From: Rhyzopertha dominica
Lineage: Eukaryota; Arthropoda; Insecta; Coleoptera; Bostrichidae
NCBI GenBank assembly: GCA_025024175.1
Contig: QCXZ01000042.1
Span: 11,859,501-11,923,500 of the forward strand
Direction: 5' to 3'
DNA length: 64,000 nt
The notes under the pieces: generated by a model
What the model was told of the DNA's origin: nothing
Seen by the model: the letters and a program-made list of their open reading frames with translations, nothing else
Databases searched by the model: none
Shown here: one piece after another, positions 22,195 through 32,345 of the stretch
How the letters are laid out: each line of letters opens with the position of its first letter
Numbering within the stretch: the first letter of the stretch is position 1
Program-made: the position numbers and the translations under genes

Positions 22195-23330
22195 GATTAT
22201 GCACCTAAGAAATTACACCTGTAATCTTTGTCAAAGACGAAGAACCTCAAAAGCCTGACACAAGTTCAAATAAAATTTTGAAAGTAAATAAAAAAATCAC
22301 CAAGGAAGCTAGACGTCATAGAAACAACGTGCCAACCCGATAAAAAAAACCTAACGACGAAAAAGGAACTACCTACCTACTAGATTACACAAACTACTTG
22401 ATAAGAGATAACTACAAAACAGCCTTCCAAATGTCACCTAACTTAGAATTTCCACAATCCCTATTAAAATTATTAGTATTCCTACAAATTTCTATAGCTT
22501 CTTTTATTAGACGTTTGTGATAATATTTTTCTCTATGTAAAATTTTTGTTTTATCAAAATCAATCATGTGTTTAGTCAAATATGAGTGTTCAGCTACGGA
22601 AGATTTATCTATCTGTTGCAACCTAGTAGCACATATGTGTTCTTTTAAACGCGTACCTACTTTTCTTTGAGTTTGACCTATGTAACACTTTCCGCAAGAA
22701 CAAGTAATTTTGTAAACACCTTTACTCTCTAAATGTACTTTATCTTTAGTAGAACTTAAAATTTTATCTAAATTATTATATGTACTATCAACAACTAAAA
22801 TATGGTGTTTTCTAAGCATCCTCTTTAGTTTTTCCGAAAGGCCTTGTACATAAGGCAACCTCAACTTCAATTTACTTTGTCCTGGCTGAGAATTTACTTG
22901 ATTTGGATGAGCACTTTTATTAAAAACTGACCAAATATTCTTATTCTTATATCCATTTCTCACTAGCGCTGATCTAAGATGATATATTTCTTTTTGTAAA
23001 GAACTTTCGTCTGATATCCTTTGTGCTCAAACAAATAAGGTCCTTATAAGACTATTCTTTTGAGAGGGAGGGTGGTGAGATGTGGCATATAAATATCTGT
23101 CTGTGTGTGTTGGTTTTCTGTAAACCTTGTGTCCTAACTGTCCAGTGTTTATTCTGTAAATTAGGACATCCAAGAAAAGTAAACTACCATTAGTTTCTAA
23201 TTCCATAGTAAATTTTATGTCAGGATTTTGACTGTTTAAACGATTTAGAAACCTACCCAACTCTTCTATACCGTGGGGCCAAATAACAAAAATGTCATTA
23301 AACTGAAAACTGTTTATCGCTCTATACAAT
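22195..23330 (-). mobile_element. Penelope-like element, copy 2
   Basis: Minus-strand sister of the copies at 2380-3262 and 35278-36185. It includes about 200 bp of 3' UTR (22212-22411) that matches 35954-36159 of copy 3: gtaggtaggtagttcc, ggttggcacgttgtttctat and gacaaagattacaggtgtaat. Homology to copy 1 ends near 23330. Possible further PLE sequence extends to about 23430 (SFSLNPVPIDLDHALKF) but is unproven. Confidence 0.85.
22412..23329 (-). pseudogene. PLE RT palm / GIY-YIG endonuclease with one stop and a lost YVD
   Basis: Reading down the minus strand: NSFQF.NDIFVIWPHGIEEL, NPDIKFTMELETNGSLLFLDVLIYR, GHKVYRKPTHTDRYLYATSHHP, then TGA at 23029-23027 where copy 3 has an Arg codon (V-RAQRISDES). 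After it the frame continues unbroken through LKRMLRKHHILVVDSTYNNLDKI, the nuclease motif GVYKITCSCGKCYIGQT (GIY and YIG both intact), RLKEHICATR and AEHSYLTKH to TAG at 22412. Compared with copy 1, a 27-nt in-frame deletion has removed KPKCWYRYVD, including most of the catalytic YVDD, without disturbing the frame. The nuclease half looks intact, but the polymerase cannot be active. Confidence 0.85.
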
Positions 23331-24344
23331 TAAAAATTTTAAGGCATGGTCTAAATCTATAGGTACAGGGTTAAGTGAAAAAGACTTTTTCTGTATAGCA
23401 CATCTTAACATAAAGTTTATATAAGAATATTCAGATGGTAGTTGTAAAAATATTAGAAGTTTTAACATTTAACTGCAGACTTCCTATGATGTATTTACAC
23501 ATTCAAGAAGGGTATACATCAATTATAACTTATAAAATAACAAATAAAGAAAAGTATATAGTTTTTGATGTAATTCAGGTCATAATTTTTTGCAAAAGTT
23601 GATTAAAATTATTACTTTATCAAATATTTTTAAAACTTTTCATTTGAGAGCTTATTCTCTTAATAATATCTTAATTTAACATCTAACATCATAAGATCCT
23701 GAAACCTTTAATTTTGTACAGAAACTGCGTATGTCTTTTAGTCTTTATTATCATTTTGATATATAAAATATAACTTTTGAAACACCATATACTTAACACT
23801 TAATTTTTCATATTTCGAAATTTAGTGCCAATATATGATCTATACGCAATTGTGTTTTATTACAAAACTTATTGGTTGGTTTGCGTATAGATATAGAAAC
23901 CAATTGNCGCCCACTCTACCGATTTAAGAACTTCGTAAGCGCAAAANGTGCACTTGTTACTACATAGTGAATAATTGTAGCCTTGTGACAAATTAGAATC
24001 AAAATACTCATCCTATATTTTCAACACAATCCAGTTTATTTATTGTTTGCAAAATTTGAGAATACAATNTTACTATACTGTTCTCGTTTATTATTATTTT
24101 TAACCTTTTCCACATTCCTCTCTCGATTCATTTCTTCTTCTAATCAGATATCTGATTTTTTATTTTGACAATAAGGATCCAGATTCACACTGGCTAATAA
24201 CAATGCAAAAATTAAGAAAATTAAGTTTCCCTGCTACGGGTAAGTTAATGTTAAATTCTGATAACTGGATCCACTATAAAATTAAGAATCAGTACATGTA
24301 CTATTTACCTCTATGAGAAAACTAGACCAAATGAGCTTTAACTT
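23331..24344. other. No gene seen
   Basis: AT-rich, with Ns at 23907, 23947 and 24069. No recognisable feature apart from a possible extension of the neighbouring PLE to about 23430. Confidence 0.4.
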
Positions 24345-24427
24345 TATACAGGTGTTCCAAAACTAACGATTCAAAACTTAATCGGAACTTAATTAAAGTA
24401 AGGTATAATATTTGGGACACCTGTATA
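24345..24427. mobile_element. Tiny mariner-type MITE
   Basis: An 83-bp unit with inverted ends: tatacaggtgttcc at the left and gggacacctgtata at the right. Such termini next to TA are typical of insect mariner-like elements. The interior has no coding content. Likely an internally deleted derivative. Confidence 0.6.
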
Positions 24428-26669
24428 ATTTTAAATCTATTATTTTATGAGTAAACGTCAAATTCCATTCATAAATACAATAGTTGACATACCAGGTATA
24501 GAGGTATCTTGATTGTAGGGCAGATAAAATCATTTTTCGACAAGATTGCTCAACCCTTTGAATCGTTTTTTAATCTCGGCAAAGGTAATAGACATAATGG
24601 TTCATGAATCTTCTGTTAGTGATGATGAAGGTAATATTTTAGTTCTATTTTGGATGTTTTTGTTTAAGCTACATCTGTCCCGAGAAATACCTGCAGCCTT
24701 CTGCAACTAATACATCGACTTATGTGTTTCTGTGAATCTCCACTGCGTTGGAGGCAGTAGTTTTACCCAGAACTCAGCTAATTAATTATGCAGTCATCTC
24801 GTACATTCATCTAATTTTTCAGAACATGCAAATCTTACGTCATAATCTATGGACGATCGAACCGTGGGAACATATTCGTTAGATTTATCTGTTGTGCGTG
24901 TGCAGACACCAAGTCGCATGCAGAAAAGTTATCAAACTATCTCGTCTTTACTAAAGCTTACTATTGTCTACAGTTCGCTCTAGGCAGGGAACAGCCCATG
25001 TACTAAATTTACCGAAGATGAATAGACGGCACAAAATTTTGCTTATGCATCTGGCACGTTCGTGGCTTGTCAAAAACTGAAAGATAAAGATACAATGAGT
25101 AATGGCCCAGGTTACCTAATATCTCATCTGAGAAAAGTGCATTTATGTTGTGAAGTGAAGCGAACAGACATACTTTTCATTATTGGAATGACACTAAGCA
25201 ACACATTATCAGTGAAAATCACATCCAAACGACTCAAAATTGAATTTTGAACCAATTTTTTAAAGAAAATTTGACTTGTAATGGTTATTTGNTCTTGTTA
25301 GAAGACCCTGTTGGCCCTTTAATAACCTANACACTAGAAGAATTCATAGATCTAAAACCATCTCTTATTTCGACAGGATGAAGCGCCATCCCATTACCAT
25401 GTTTCAGCATTTTTTCCAAATTTGGATAAGATCGGAGATTTTATTGCTAACTAGCGTTTACTAGCAAAAGTTCAAATATCTATAATGGGATTATCAATCC
25501 TTCTTGTGACTTTAAACCATTTTTAGGTCCTCGACAAGTCTTTATCTATTATTTAATACTCTAGCGATGATTTTTTAATATATTGCTGTGAACTAGTAAA
25601 CATTCCTTGTACAAGATTTACTAGCAACATTTGATTGAATTTTGATGCCAAATCATTTTTAATAATAAGGAAATATGCAGGTAAATTTGATAAGGAACGG
25701 AAACAAAATAAAAACAGGCATAAAATACAAAAAGAAAAACATACAAAGTAATAAAAGTATCAAAGACTACAGTAAGTAGTAGAACTAGGTCTGCCAATTC
25801 CTGGATCAGTCAAAATTAATTAACAATTATCATTAAAAGAAAAAGCAAAAATTAAAAATAAACCACAAAGTGGTAGTTTCTCAAATACAAGAATGGGAAA
25901 GAGCATTTTTATACCAGTGGTTTTAGCATTATAAATTAAAACGAACATAATATGCAGTAAGAGAAAAAAAAAGTCATAGTACATATGGAATGCACATATT
26001 CAGGGATAATCAAGGCTTTCAACTGAATTTTAGCGTCTTAGAGATTGTGGGTACGAAAAAAATATTTTTAATGGATTCGTATGAAAAAGCTGACAGTAAA
26101 GATAATATGTAGATTCAAAAGCAGATAACAAAATTAATTAGCATCTTAACTTAAAAGCGAAAACTTCCGAAAAGTACTGAACTGGGGTACGTATAAATAC
26201 TACCCCGTTGCAGTCCTTCCAGGGAACTGTTCGACTTACTCAACCCAGTTTCCAGATTCTGCTATACCTTCCCCATCAGCCTGAATCTATTCCGAATTCA
26301 ATAGCGTTTGCGTCCGCTAGATTTTATGGGGGACATGCCCATACCGTGTCTCTGTTCACCTCAATCAGTCACCCACCTGATGTACTTGGCTGTTAGCCCC
26401 AGCATTTATGCAAATCGTCTCAATACAGGCTGCCGTAGGACGCCGGTATTGGCCATGTCGCCTCGGATATTGTTGACGTTTATTGGATCGTTACTTTGGA
26501 TGCTGAAGGCAGCCAGGTTAATCAAAGCCTTAAAACGGCACTGCAAAAAATCATTAGCGAATGAGAGGTATGTGAATATTAATTTAATTAGGGAAGATTA
26601 CAGTTATGTGCTTGTGCTTTTTGACAGGTTAAGGACTATAAATGATTTCTCATGGACTCTCTGCCTGCC
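24428..26669. other. No gene seen; mixed composition
   Basis: AT-rich, with Ns at 25292 and 25330. At 26178-26210 a TATA-box-like tataaata sits in a near-palindromic ggggtacgtataaatactacccc context. This could be a retroelement promoter, and the moderately GC-rich 26200-26520 after it may be the leader of the PLE that follows. Both points are unproven. Confidence 0.3.
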
Positions 26670-27330
26670 ATACCACCACCAACAATACCAATAGTTTCAG
26701 TAATTAAAAAGCTATAGGAAGCAATTAGTATCATAGAGACTGAGAAAGAAAAACGGAACCAAATTAGAATGAAAGTAGTCAACGTAGTTCCAGTTCCAGT
26801 AAAAGCAACAAAAACTTGCCTCAAAGAAAATCCAGCAGTTATAATCACAAGATTAGATTAAGGGAATTCCACAGTGGTAATGGACAAGGAGGAGTATGAA
26901 ACGTAAATGCAGGAAATGTTAATCAACAAAAATATTGACAGTTTCCAAACAAAAATTAACGACCCTACTAGAAAAAGATTTCATTTCGGAAGAAGAACAT
27001 GAAACCTTAATTACCCACAACACAGTAGCTCCAAAACTATATGGATTAAGAAAGACGCATAAAAAAGCTTGCTTTAGACCCGTAGTGATATGGATTGGTT
27101 CACCCAATTTTTGGACTTATACACAAGATATTGTCTCCATATGCTAGAACATTTGAACATAACTTAAAGAATTCTTTTGAATTTGTCAAACGGGAAAACC
27201 TCCACAATATACAGAGGAAATCACACAGTTACATAAATTGACTATCATTCTTCTTATAATTCTGACAAAGCAGCTATTGAGTCTTTTTTACCGTCTCTTA
27301 TGATCATATGGTTATTAGTATTTTGTCATA
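26670..27330 (+). mobile_element. Penelope-like element fragment (N-terminal and first RT motifs)
   Basis: Across frames the plus strand reads CLKENPAVIITRLD.GNSTVVMDKEEYET (the PLE N-terminal RT box, usually DKGNxTVVM), MQEMLINKNID, and KLTTLLEKDFISEEEHETL. It continues with APKLYGLRKTHKKACFRPVV (the core RT2 box, usually PKIYGLPKIHK) and a decayed IGSP.F segment. At least two frame changes and two stops are present. It is the complement of the other PLE scraps in this window, which all carry 3' halves, but it need not be the same lineage. Confidence 0.75.
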
Positions 27331-27808
27331 TAGGTTATAAAGCGCAGCTAAAACATATTTTATATTAGGAATTAACTGATTCATAACGTGTTGATGGCAT
27401 CTCCACAACCATCTCTTCGTCTGTTTTATCGGCAGTGTTTTGACTCATAATTCAATGCAGATTGGGATAACTAATGCTGTTCTCTGTTCGCTTTAATATC
27501 CGCGTAATACCATGTGTAAACAGGGTATTCACGTAGCGATAAGTTAGATTGTATCTCTCGTGTATTATGTAACAATAACAGGGTTGGGGTGCGTTGGATA
27601 AACACAGGTTCTTTGTGCAGACTCCGGGAGCTGATATAGCAATATGATTAAAGCGACGAGTGAGCTGGGTGACGATTATGGGGTGATAATCTTGATGTAG
27701 TCATAAGCAACAGTCAGTCCCGGGACTTCACTTGCATAAGCCATAAATGTAATAAATAGAGTCAAAATTATAAACAAACATGTTCCTTATTAACTTATCA
27801 AAAATATA
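27331..27808. other. No gene seen
   Basis: Mixed-composition flank of the mariner-like element. The moderately complex stretch 27390-27730 has no recognisable content. Confidence 0.35.
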
Positions 27809-27810
27809 TA

Positions 27811-28162
27811 TACCAGGTGATTTTTTGAAAACTTCACACCTTAAATAACTTTAAATAGAGGAAAAATTTAAAATTTTGCAAAAACAGGTAAACTTTTGTT
27901 TGCAGGGGGACAACTTTTGAGATAAGTTTTTAATGGATAGCGCTTACCCTCTTAACGGGGTAGATAACCCTTCAAACATTTTAAATGAAACTACCCATCT
28001 TACGATACATCATTTAAAAGCTTATTACACAAGGAGTCTTGCAATGTAATTAGTTTTACTATTTTTTACCCATTGACGGGGTATAGTGGGTCAAAAGTGC
28101 ATTGTAGCAAGTGGCTTATAAAATGGAATATTTTGGACTTTGTTTTAACAAAATTTATTGTC
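27811..28162 (+). repeat. Left terminal inverted repeat
   Basis: Reverse-complement match to 29746-30095. The best blocks are gaaaacttcacaccttaaat, gcaaaaacaggtaaactttt and acaacttttgagataagttt. The arm extends inward to gaatattttggact. Confidence 0.85.
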
Positions 28163-28432
28163 TTGCAGTTACAATAAAAATTGTCCTTACTTAAGCCTAA
28201 AAAAAAATAATTGTAACACCTAAGCAAAATGCCAAAAATACTTAAAATTTTCTTTCGACATTACTTGATATTGCAACTCGACAGTTTATACTGAATTGGC
28301 TAAATAATTATCTACTTTGTGTTTCCAATTTTTTGTTTCAACTTTTTGGCTACTTCTTTGGCACGACCATCTTTTTGTTCACATTCCTTTTTATAAATCG
28401 CGTGAAATTTTAAAGTGAGAGTCCAAGTGATA

Positions 28433-29509
28433 ATGGTTGCCGAAAAGGGTAGAAGTAATTTATATTTACGGTGCTGAGCATAACTGTGCTCGTGCGTCAG
28501 CAAGGGTGTTTAACGAACGGCACCCCGATAAAAATGTTGACGCTAGGTACATTCTCGATCTCGTGCAGAAATTTCAAGACACTGGATCTGTAGTAAACAA
28601 AAAAAGGGCAGGGAATAGAGTCGTTGATGAAATGGCCCAACTTGAAGTACTTGGTCATTTTGCAATGGATCCAACTAGCTCTTTGCGTAACATTTTTACA
28701 GCCACTGGACTTTCTTATTCATCTGTAAGGAAAGTTACAAAACTGCACAAATTCCATCCCTATAAGATGAAAACTCTCCAGAAACTCGGCGAAGATGACT
28801 TCGATAGAAGACTGCAATTTTGCGAAATTATGACAGAAAAGATTATAGTAAATCCAAATCTAATAAAAAATATCTGCTTCAGTGATGAATGCAATTTTTT
28901 TTGAACGGCTCTGTAAATAAACATAACGTCAGGTACTGGAGTGACGAAAATCCTTGTATTTTTCGAGAAGGTCATACACAAGTTCCTCAGAAGCTGAACG
29001 TCTGGGCTGGAATACTTGGCAACGCAATTGTAAGTCCAATTTTCATTGATGGGACGCTAAATGGGGGAATCTATTTAGAATTACTTGATAACGTTATTGA
29101 TCCTTTAATCACAGAGCAATTAGAAAACCAACGTGACCCTGAAGGAAATCCAATGTTGGATGAATACGAACTGTTTTACCAACATGACGGAGCCCCACCG
29201 CATTACGCCATTAATGTGCGAAATTGGTTAAATCATAGATTTCCTCTTCATTGGATTGGTAGGCGTGGAACAATTGAATGCCCGCCACGATCACCCGATT
29301 TGACTGCTTTGGATTTCTTTCTATGGGGTCATTTAAAATCTGTGGTTTACAAAACACAACCTACTAGCCTGCACGATCTGCGAGAAAGAATTATTAACGA
29401 GTGCAGGAGGATTCCACCTGAAACTTTCCGAAAAGTGCAGCAGGAGTTCGAGAACCGTCTGTATTATTGTATGGAAAGAGGTGGTGCACATTTTGAGAAT
29501 CTATTGTAA
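28433..29509 (+). pseudogene. Mariner-like transposase (DDD, ~36-residue last spacing), two indels
   Basis: Cut-and-paste transposase. The N-terminal part has the helix-turn-helix seen in insect mariner-like proteins (VEVIYIYGAEHNCARASARV, then YILDLVQKFQDTGSV). The catalytic core has FSDECNFF (first Asp), YELFYQHDGAPPHYA (second) and PPRSPDLTALDFFLWGHLK (third), with 36 residues between the second and third Asp. The WIGRRG box and the C-terminal ENRLYYCMERGGAHFENLL are present, with TAA at 29507-29509. The frame is interrupted at a run of eight T near 28896; one more T would restore it. At the start, the only ATG (28433) is one base out of phase with the frame that opens at TTG 28437. Both faults are single-base and could be sequencing errors in draft assembly. 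Confidence 0.9.
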
Positions 29510-29745
29510 GGTTTGAATTTCTATGGTTTTGTTCACACTGTTTTTGGAGTTACAAATAAATAATTTTTCTTTTTTGTGGACATGGACTTTCTAAAAAATT
29601 ACATGATAAATACTTTAATGTTAATAATAATGTTAAAAGAAAATTTTCAGTATTCTGGGAGTTTTTTTTAAGTGTCATATTTTTTACAAGTTGTTTGTTT
29701 AAATTTTGGGTTCTCGTAAGGACAAATTTTATTTCCGCTCTAAAA

Positions 29746-30095
29746 TAAAATACATTTTGTTGAAAAGAGTCCAAAATATTCAATTTAATAAGCAACTTGT
29801 TTCGTAGGCACTGTTAATCTATTACTCCGTCAATAAGTTAAACGTGGTAAAACTAATTACATGGCCAGACTCTTTGTGAAATAAGCTTTCAAATGATGTA
29901 TCACAAGATGGATAGTTCCATTTAAAATTTTTAAAGGGGTGTCTACCCTGCTCAGAGAGTAAGCGCTATCCATTAAAAACTTATCTCAAAAGTTGTCCCC
30001 CTGCAAACAAAAGTTTACCTGTTTTTGCAAATTTTTAAATTTTTGCTATATTTAAAGTTATTTAAGGTGTGAAGTTTTCGAAAAATCACCCTGTA
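29746..30095 (-). repeat. Right terminal inverted repeat
   Basis: Partner of the left arm. The transposase stop lies about 240 bp inside it. Confidence 0.85.
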
Positions 30096-30789
30096 TACAG
30101 TTCTTTCTCATTCTAAAAGAGACAAGGCCTTCTGTAATTCAATACCACTAGCGATATTTTAAAGGACGAAAAAAACGCGTTTCGTTCTACTTCACTACTA
30201 GTGGAGCAGGAAAAGTTTTAATTGCACTACGATTACCGACACGCTAATCCCAAAAGCAGATATTAGTATTACGTTTCCATTTTTGCGGACCAATCAACAA
30301 ACCCGTATCAGTTCTGTGTGTTTAACTGTCACATTCATGACCGAACAGCCAAAATTTGCATCGCAAATATCAAACGTCCACCGCTACGTCGTCGTTATCA
30401 TGCCCGGTTGCACTTTACGTGTGCAGAATTCGCTATGCATACGATTAGGCTACTGTACCCTGACGGAACCGTAATAAATCCATTCATATTTATATGGCAT
30501 TGTTGTCCATTACGCGCCGGTGTACGATGGTATGCGAAAGGCCGTGCGAAAATATGAATGACACAAATTTGTGGCACTGTATTATTGGCCGCTCCCATTT
30601 ATTGTTTTATCCGCGTTCGTGCAGCTGAATTCGAATTAGAGAGTTTAGTGTATACACATGGGAGGCTCGATCGTCCATTCAAACAATGAACACTTGCCCC
30701 TAAATATTTTCACCAAAGACAATCTTAATTTGTCCTGTTTCGTTTTTCGTTTTGATTTTTTGCTGTCATCCAGTAACACAGTCTCGCCG
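30096..30789. other. Candidate conserved non-coding island (30140-30620)
   Basis: Complex sequence, rich in CpG for this window: accgctacgtcgtcgttatc, ggaaccgtaataaatcc and attcatatttatatggcatt. Overlapping chance frames of 60-80 codons occur on both strands, but none shows a domain. No repeat copies in the window. 30620-30789 is ordinary AT-rich DNA that may include the 3' end of the next LINE. Confidence 0.3.
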
Positions 30790-32345
30790 TTTGACATTAT
30801 ATGCTTTATTTTGTGTCTTATCAAAACTACCACGTTGTAGACTTTTTACCAAATGAAGAAAACTGAGGTCCGAGCGCGATAAAGTACTTTCGCATTAAAT
30901 GGTTTAACATCTATAGAGTTATTGCATTTTCTTTGGGTTTATATACAAGTTTCAGCACAATCCAGCTGATTTTGTCTACTGATTCATTACAATAAATGAC
31001 ACCAGATACAATCAAATAGCAATCAAAACAATGGCAAACAAAAGTTAAAGTTTTTCTCCGAAATGAGTATACAGAATCACTAAATATATCAACTTCAAGT
31101 GATGGATTAGTTAGCCTGTTTAATGAATTGTAGGACTTCATACTTCTAAGAAGTGGGGAGTTTGCATATGCATTAGTGAAAATAAAGTAAATTATGAGAC
31201 CTAGTATTATACAAATGCTGTGCAGATAACGGAGATCTGCAAAACTTCGTCGCTGCTCCTGAAGCAGCATGCGAAAGTGTTCACGTATGAGATCAGTACC
31301 CTGCAAATCTATACCAAGTTTATAAGCAATATATCTAAGGAACCTGTTCTGAATTCTTTCAAGGCTATTAATGTACACATTATATTGGGGATTCCAAATA
31401 ACCGAAGCATAGTTCAAAATATTATTGACGTAAGCCATGAACAAAGAATTAAAAGATTTCCATTTTCTAAATTCAGAACAAACTCTAAAAATAAACCCGA
31501 GATTATTATTTGCATTCCTTACAATATAGGTAATATGTTCACTAAACAGCATCTTTGAATCAAATACAACACCCAAGTCTCTAATTAAATTTACCCTATT
31601 CAACAAGCTACTGTTTATATTATAATCAAATTTTATAGTGCTCTTATTCCTGGTAAATGATATCGTGTAACATTTATCAATGCTAAAGAAAAGGCTATTA
31701 CTCTGGCAGTAGGATTGCAGCCTTTCAATATCCTCCTGGAGAAGTTTACAGTTGTCTACAGAAGAAACACAACGATAGTTTTGTAAATCTTCGACATACA
31801 TTAAAAAAATTGAATGTTTAAAACAATTGGAAATGTCATTTATATAGATATTAAACAACAAAGGACCTACATGTGATCTTTGAGGAACACCTGAAGTTAT
31901 TTCTACTTGATCAGACCTAATCCTACCAATCGTCACAAACTGACTCCTGTCAAACAAATATGATTTAAACCACGCTAGAAGAGAATCACATACACCAACG
32001 TCTTCCAATTTATTAAGCATTATAAAATGATCAGTTTTGTTAAACACTTTGCTTAAATCGGTGTAAATGCTATCAACCTGCTGTTGATTGTCCATTTGTT
32101 GTAATAATTGTGCACACAAACAAGTTAGAAACCACCGCATGATTGTATATAATTGATTCAAGAATTTTAGCAAAAAATGCACAGCTATGACACTGGGCGG
32201 TAACTAGCAACAAAACTTCTATTGCCTGATTTAAAGATAGGCGAAACCCCAGCAGTTTACCAGATTTTAGGAAAAACACCTTCTCCTAATGATTTATTGA
32301 AAATTATCTGAAGAGGATTAACAGATTATCCATGCATTCCTTTAT
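30790..32345 (-). mobile_element. LINE family-A retrotransposon, 5' truncated
   Basis: Minus-strand element with a recognisable reverse transcriptase from about 32345 to 30911. It is followed by an AT-rich 3' stretch containing AATAAAGC-type signals near 30800, so the exact 3' end is uncertain. The 5' edge reads IIFNKSLGEGVFPKIW and then SPIFKSGNRSFVASYRPVS, the same N-terminal RT box seen in the LINE pieces at 51.2-51.7 and 53.7-55.3 kb. It probably belongs to the same broad family. Confidence 0.8.
30911..32335 (-). pseudogene. LINE reverse transcriptase with decayed catalytic motif
   Basis: After a frame change near 32190, the frame is open from about 32182 to 30911: VDSIYTDLSKVFNKTDH (first palm motif), SGVPQRSHVGPLLFNIYINDI (Gly of PQGS changed to Arg), and IFLMYVEDLQNYR. 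The last is the YADD position, and Ala-Asp has become Val-Glu, so the second catalytic Asp pair is lost. The thumb (INLIRDLGVVFDSKMLFSEHI) and C-terminal extension (IFTNAYANSPLL) follow. The long open frame together with lost active-site residues implies that substitutions accumulated after insertion while stops happened not to arise. Non-functional. Confidence 0.85.

Larger units (their letters stand above)
27811..30095 (+). mobile_element. Mariner-like DNA transposon with ~350-bp inverted repeats
   Basis: A complete element of about 2285 bp. The outer ends are taccaggtgattttttg at the left and, in reverse complement, tacagggtgatttttcg at the right. Both are flanked by TA (27809-27810 and 30096-30097), the target duplication of Tc1/mariner elements. 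Inverted repeats run from 27811 to about 28162 and from about 29746 to 30095, long for this superfamily. One transposase frame lies between them. The arms have diverged by scattered substitutions, so the insertion is not brand new, but it is by far the best-preserved DNA transposon here. Confidence 0.9.

Noticed and set aside
26178..26530. TATA-like box followed by 62- and 128-codon frames as a host gene start
   Set aside because: The frames have no known domain and the position just upstream of a Penelope scrap makes a retroelement leader more likely. Evidence too thin to call a promoter.
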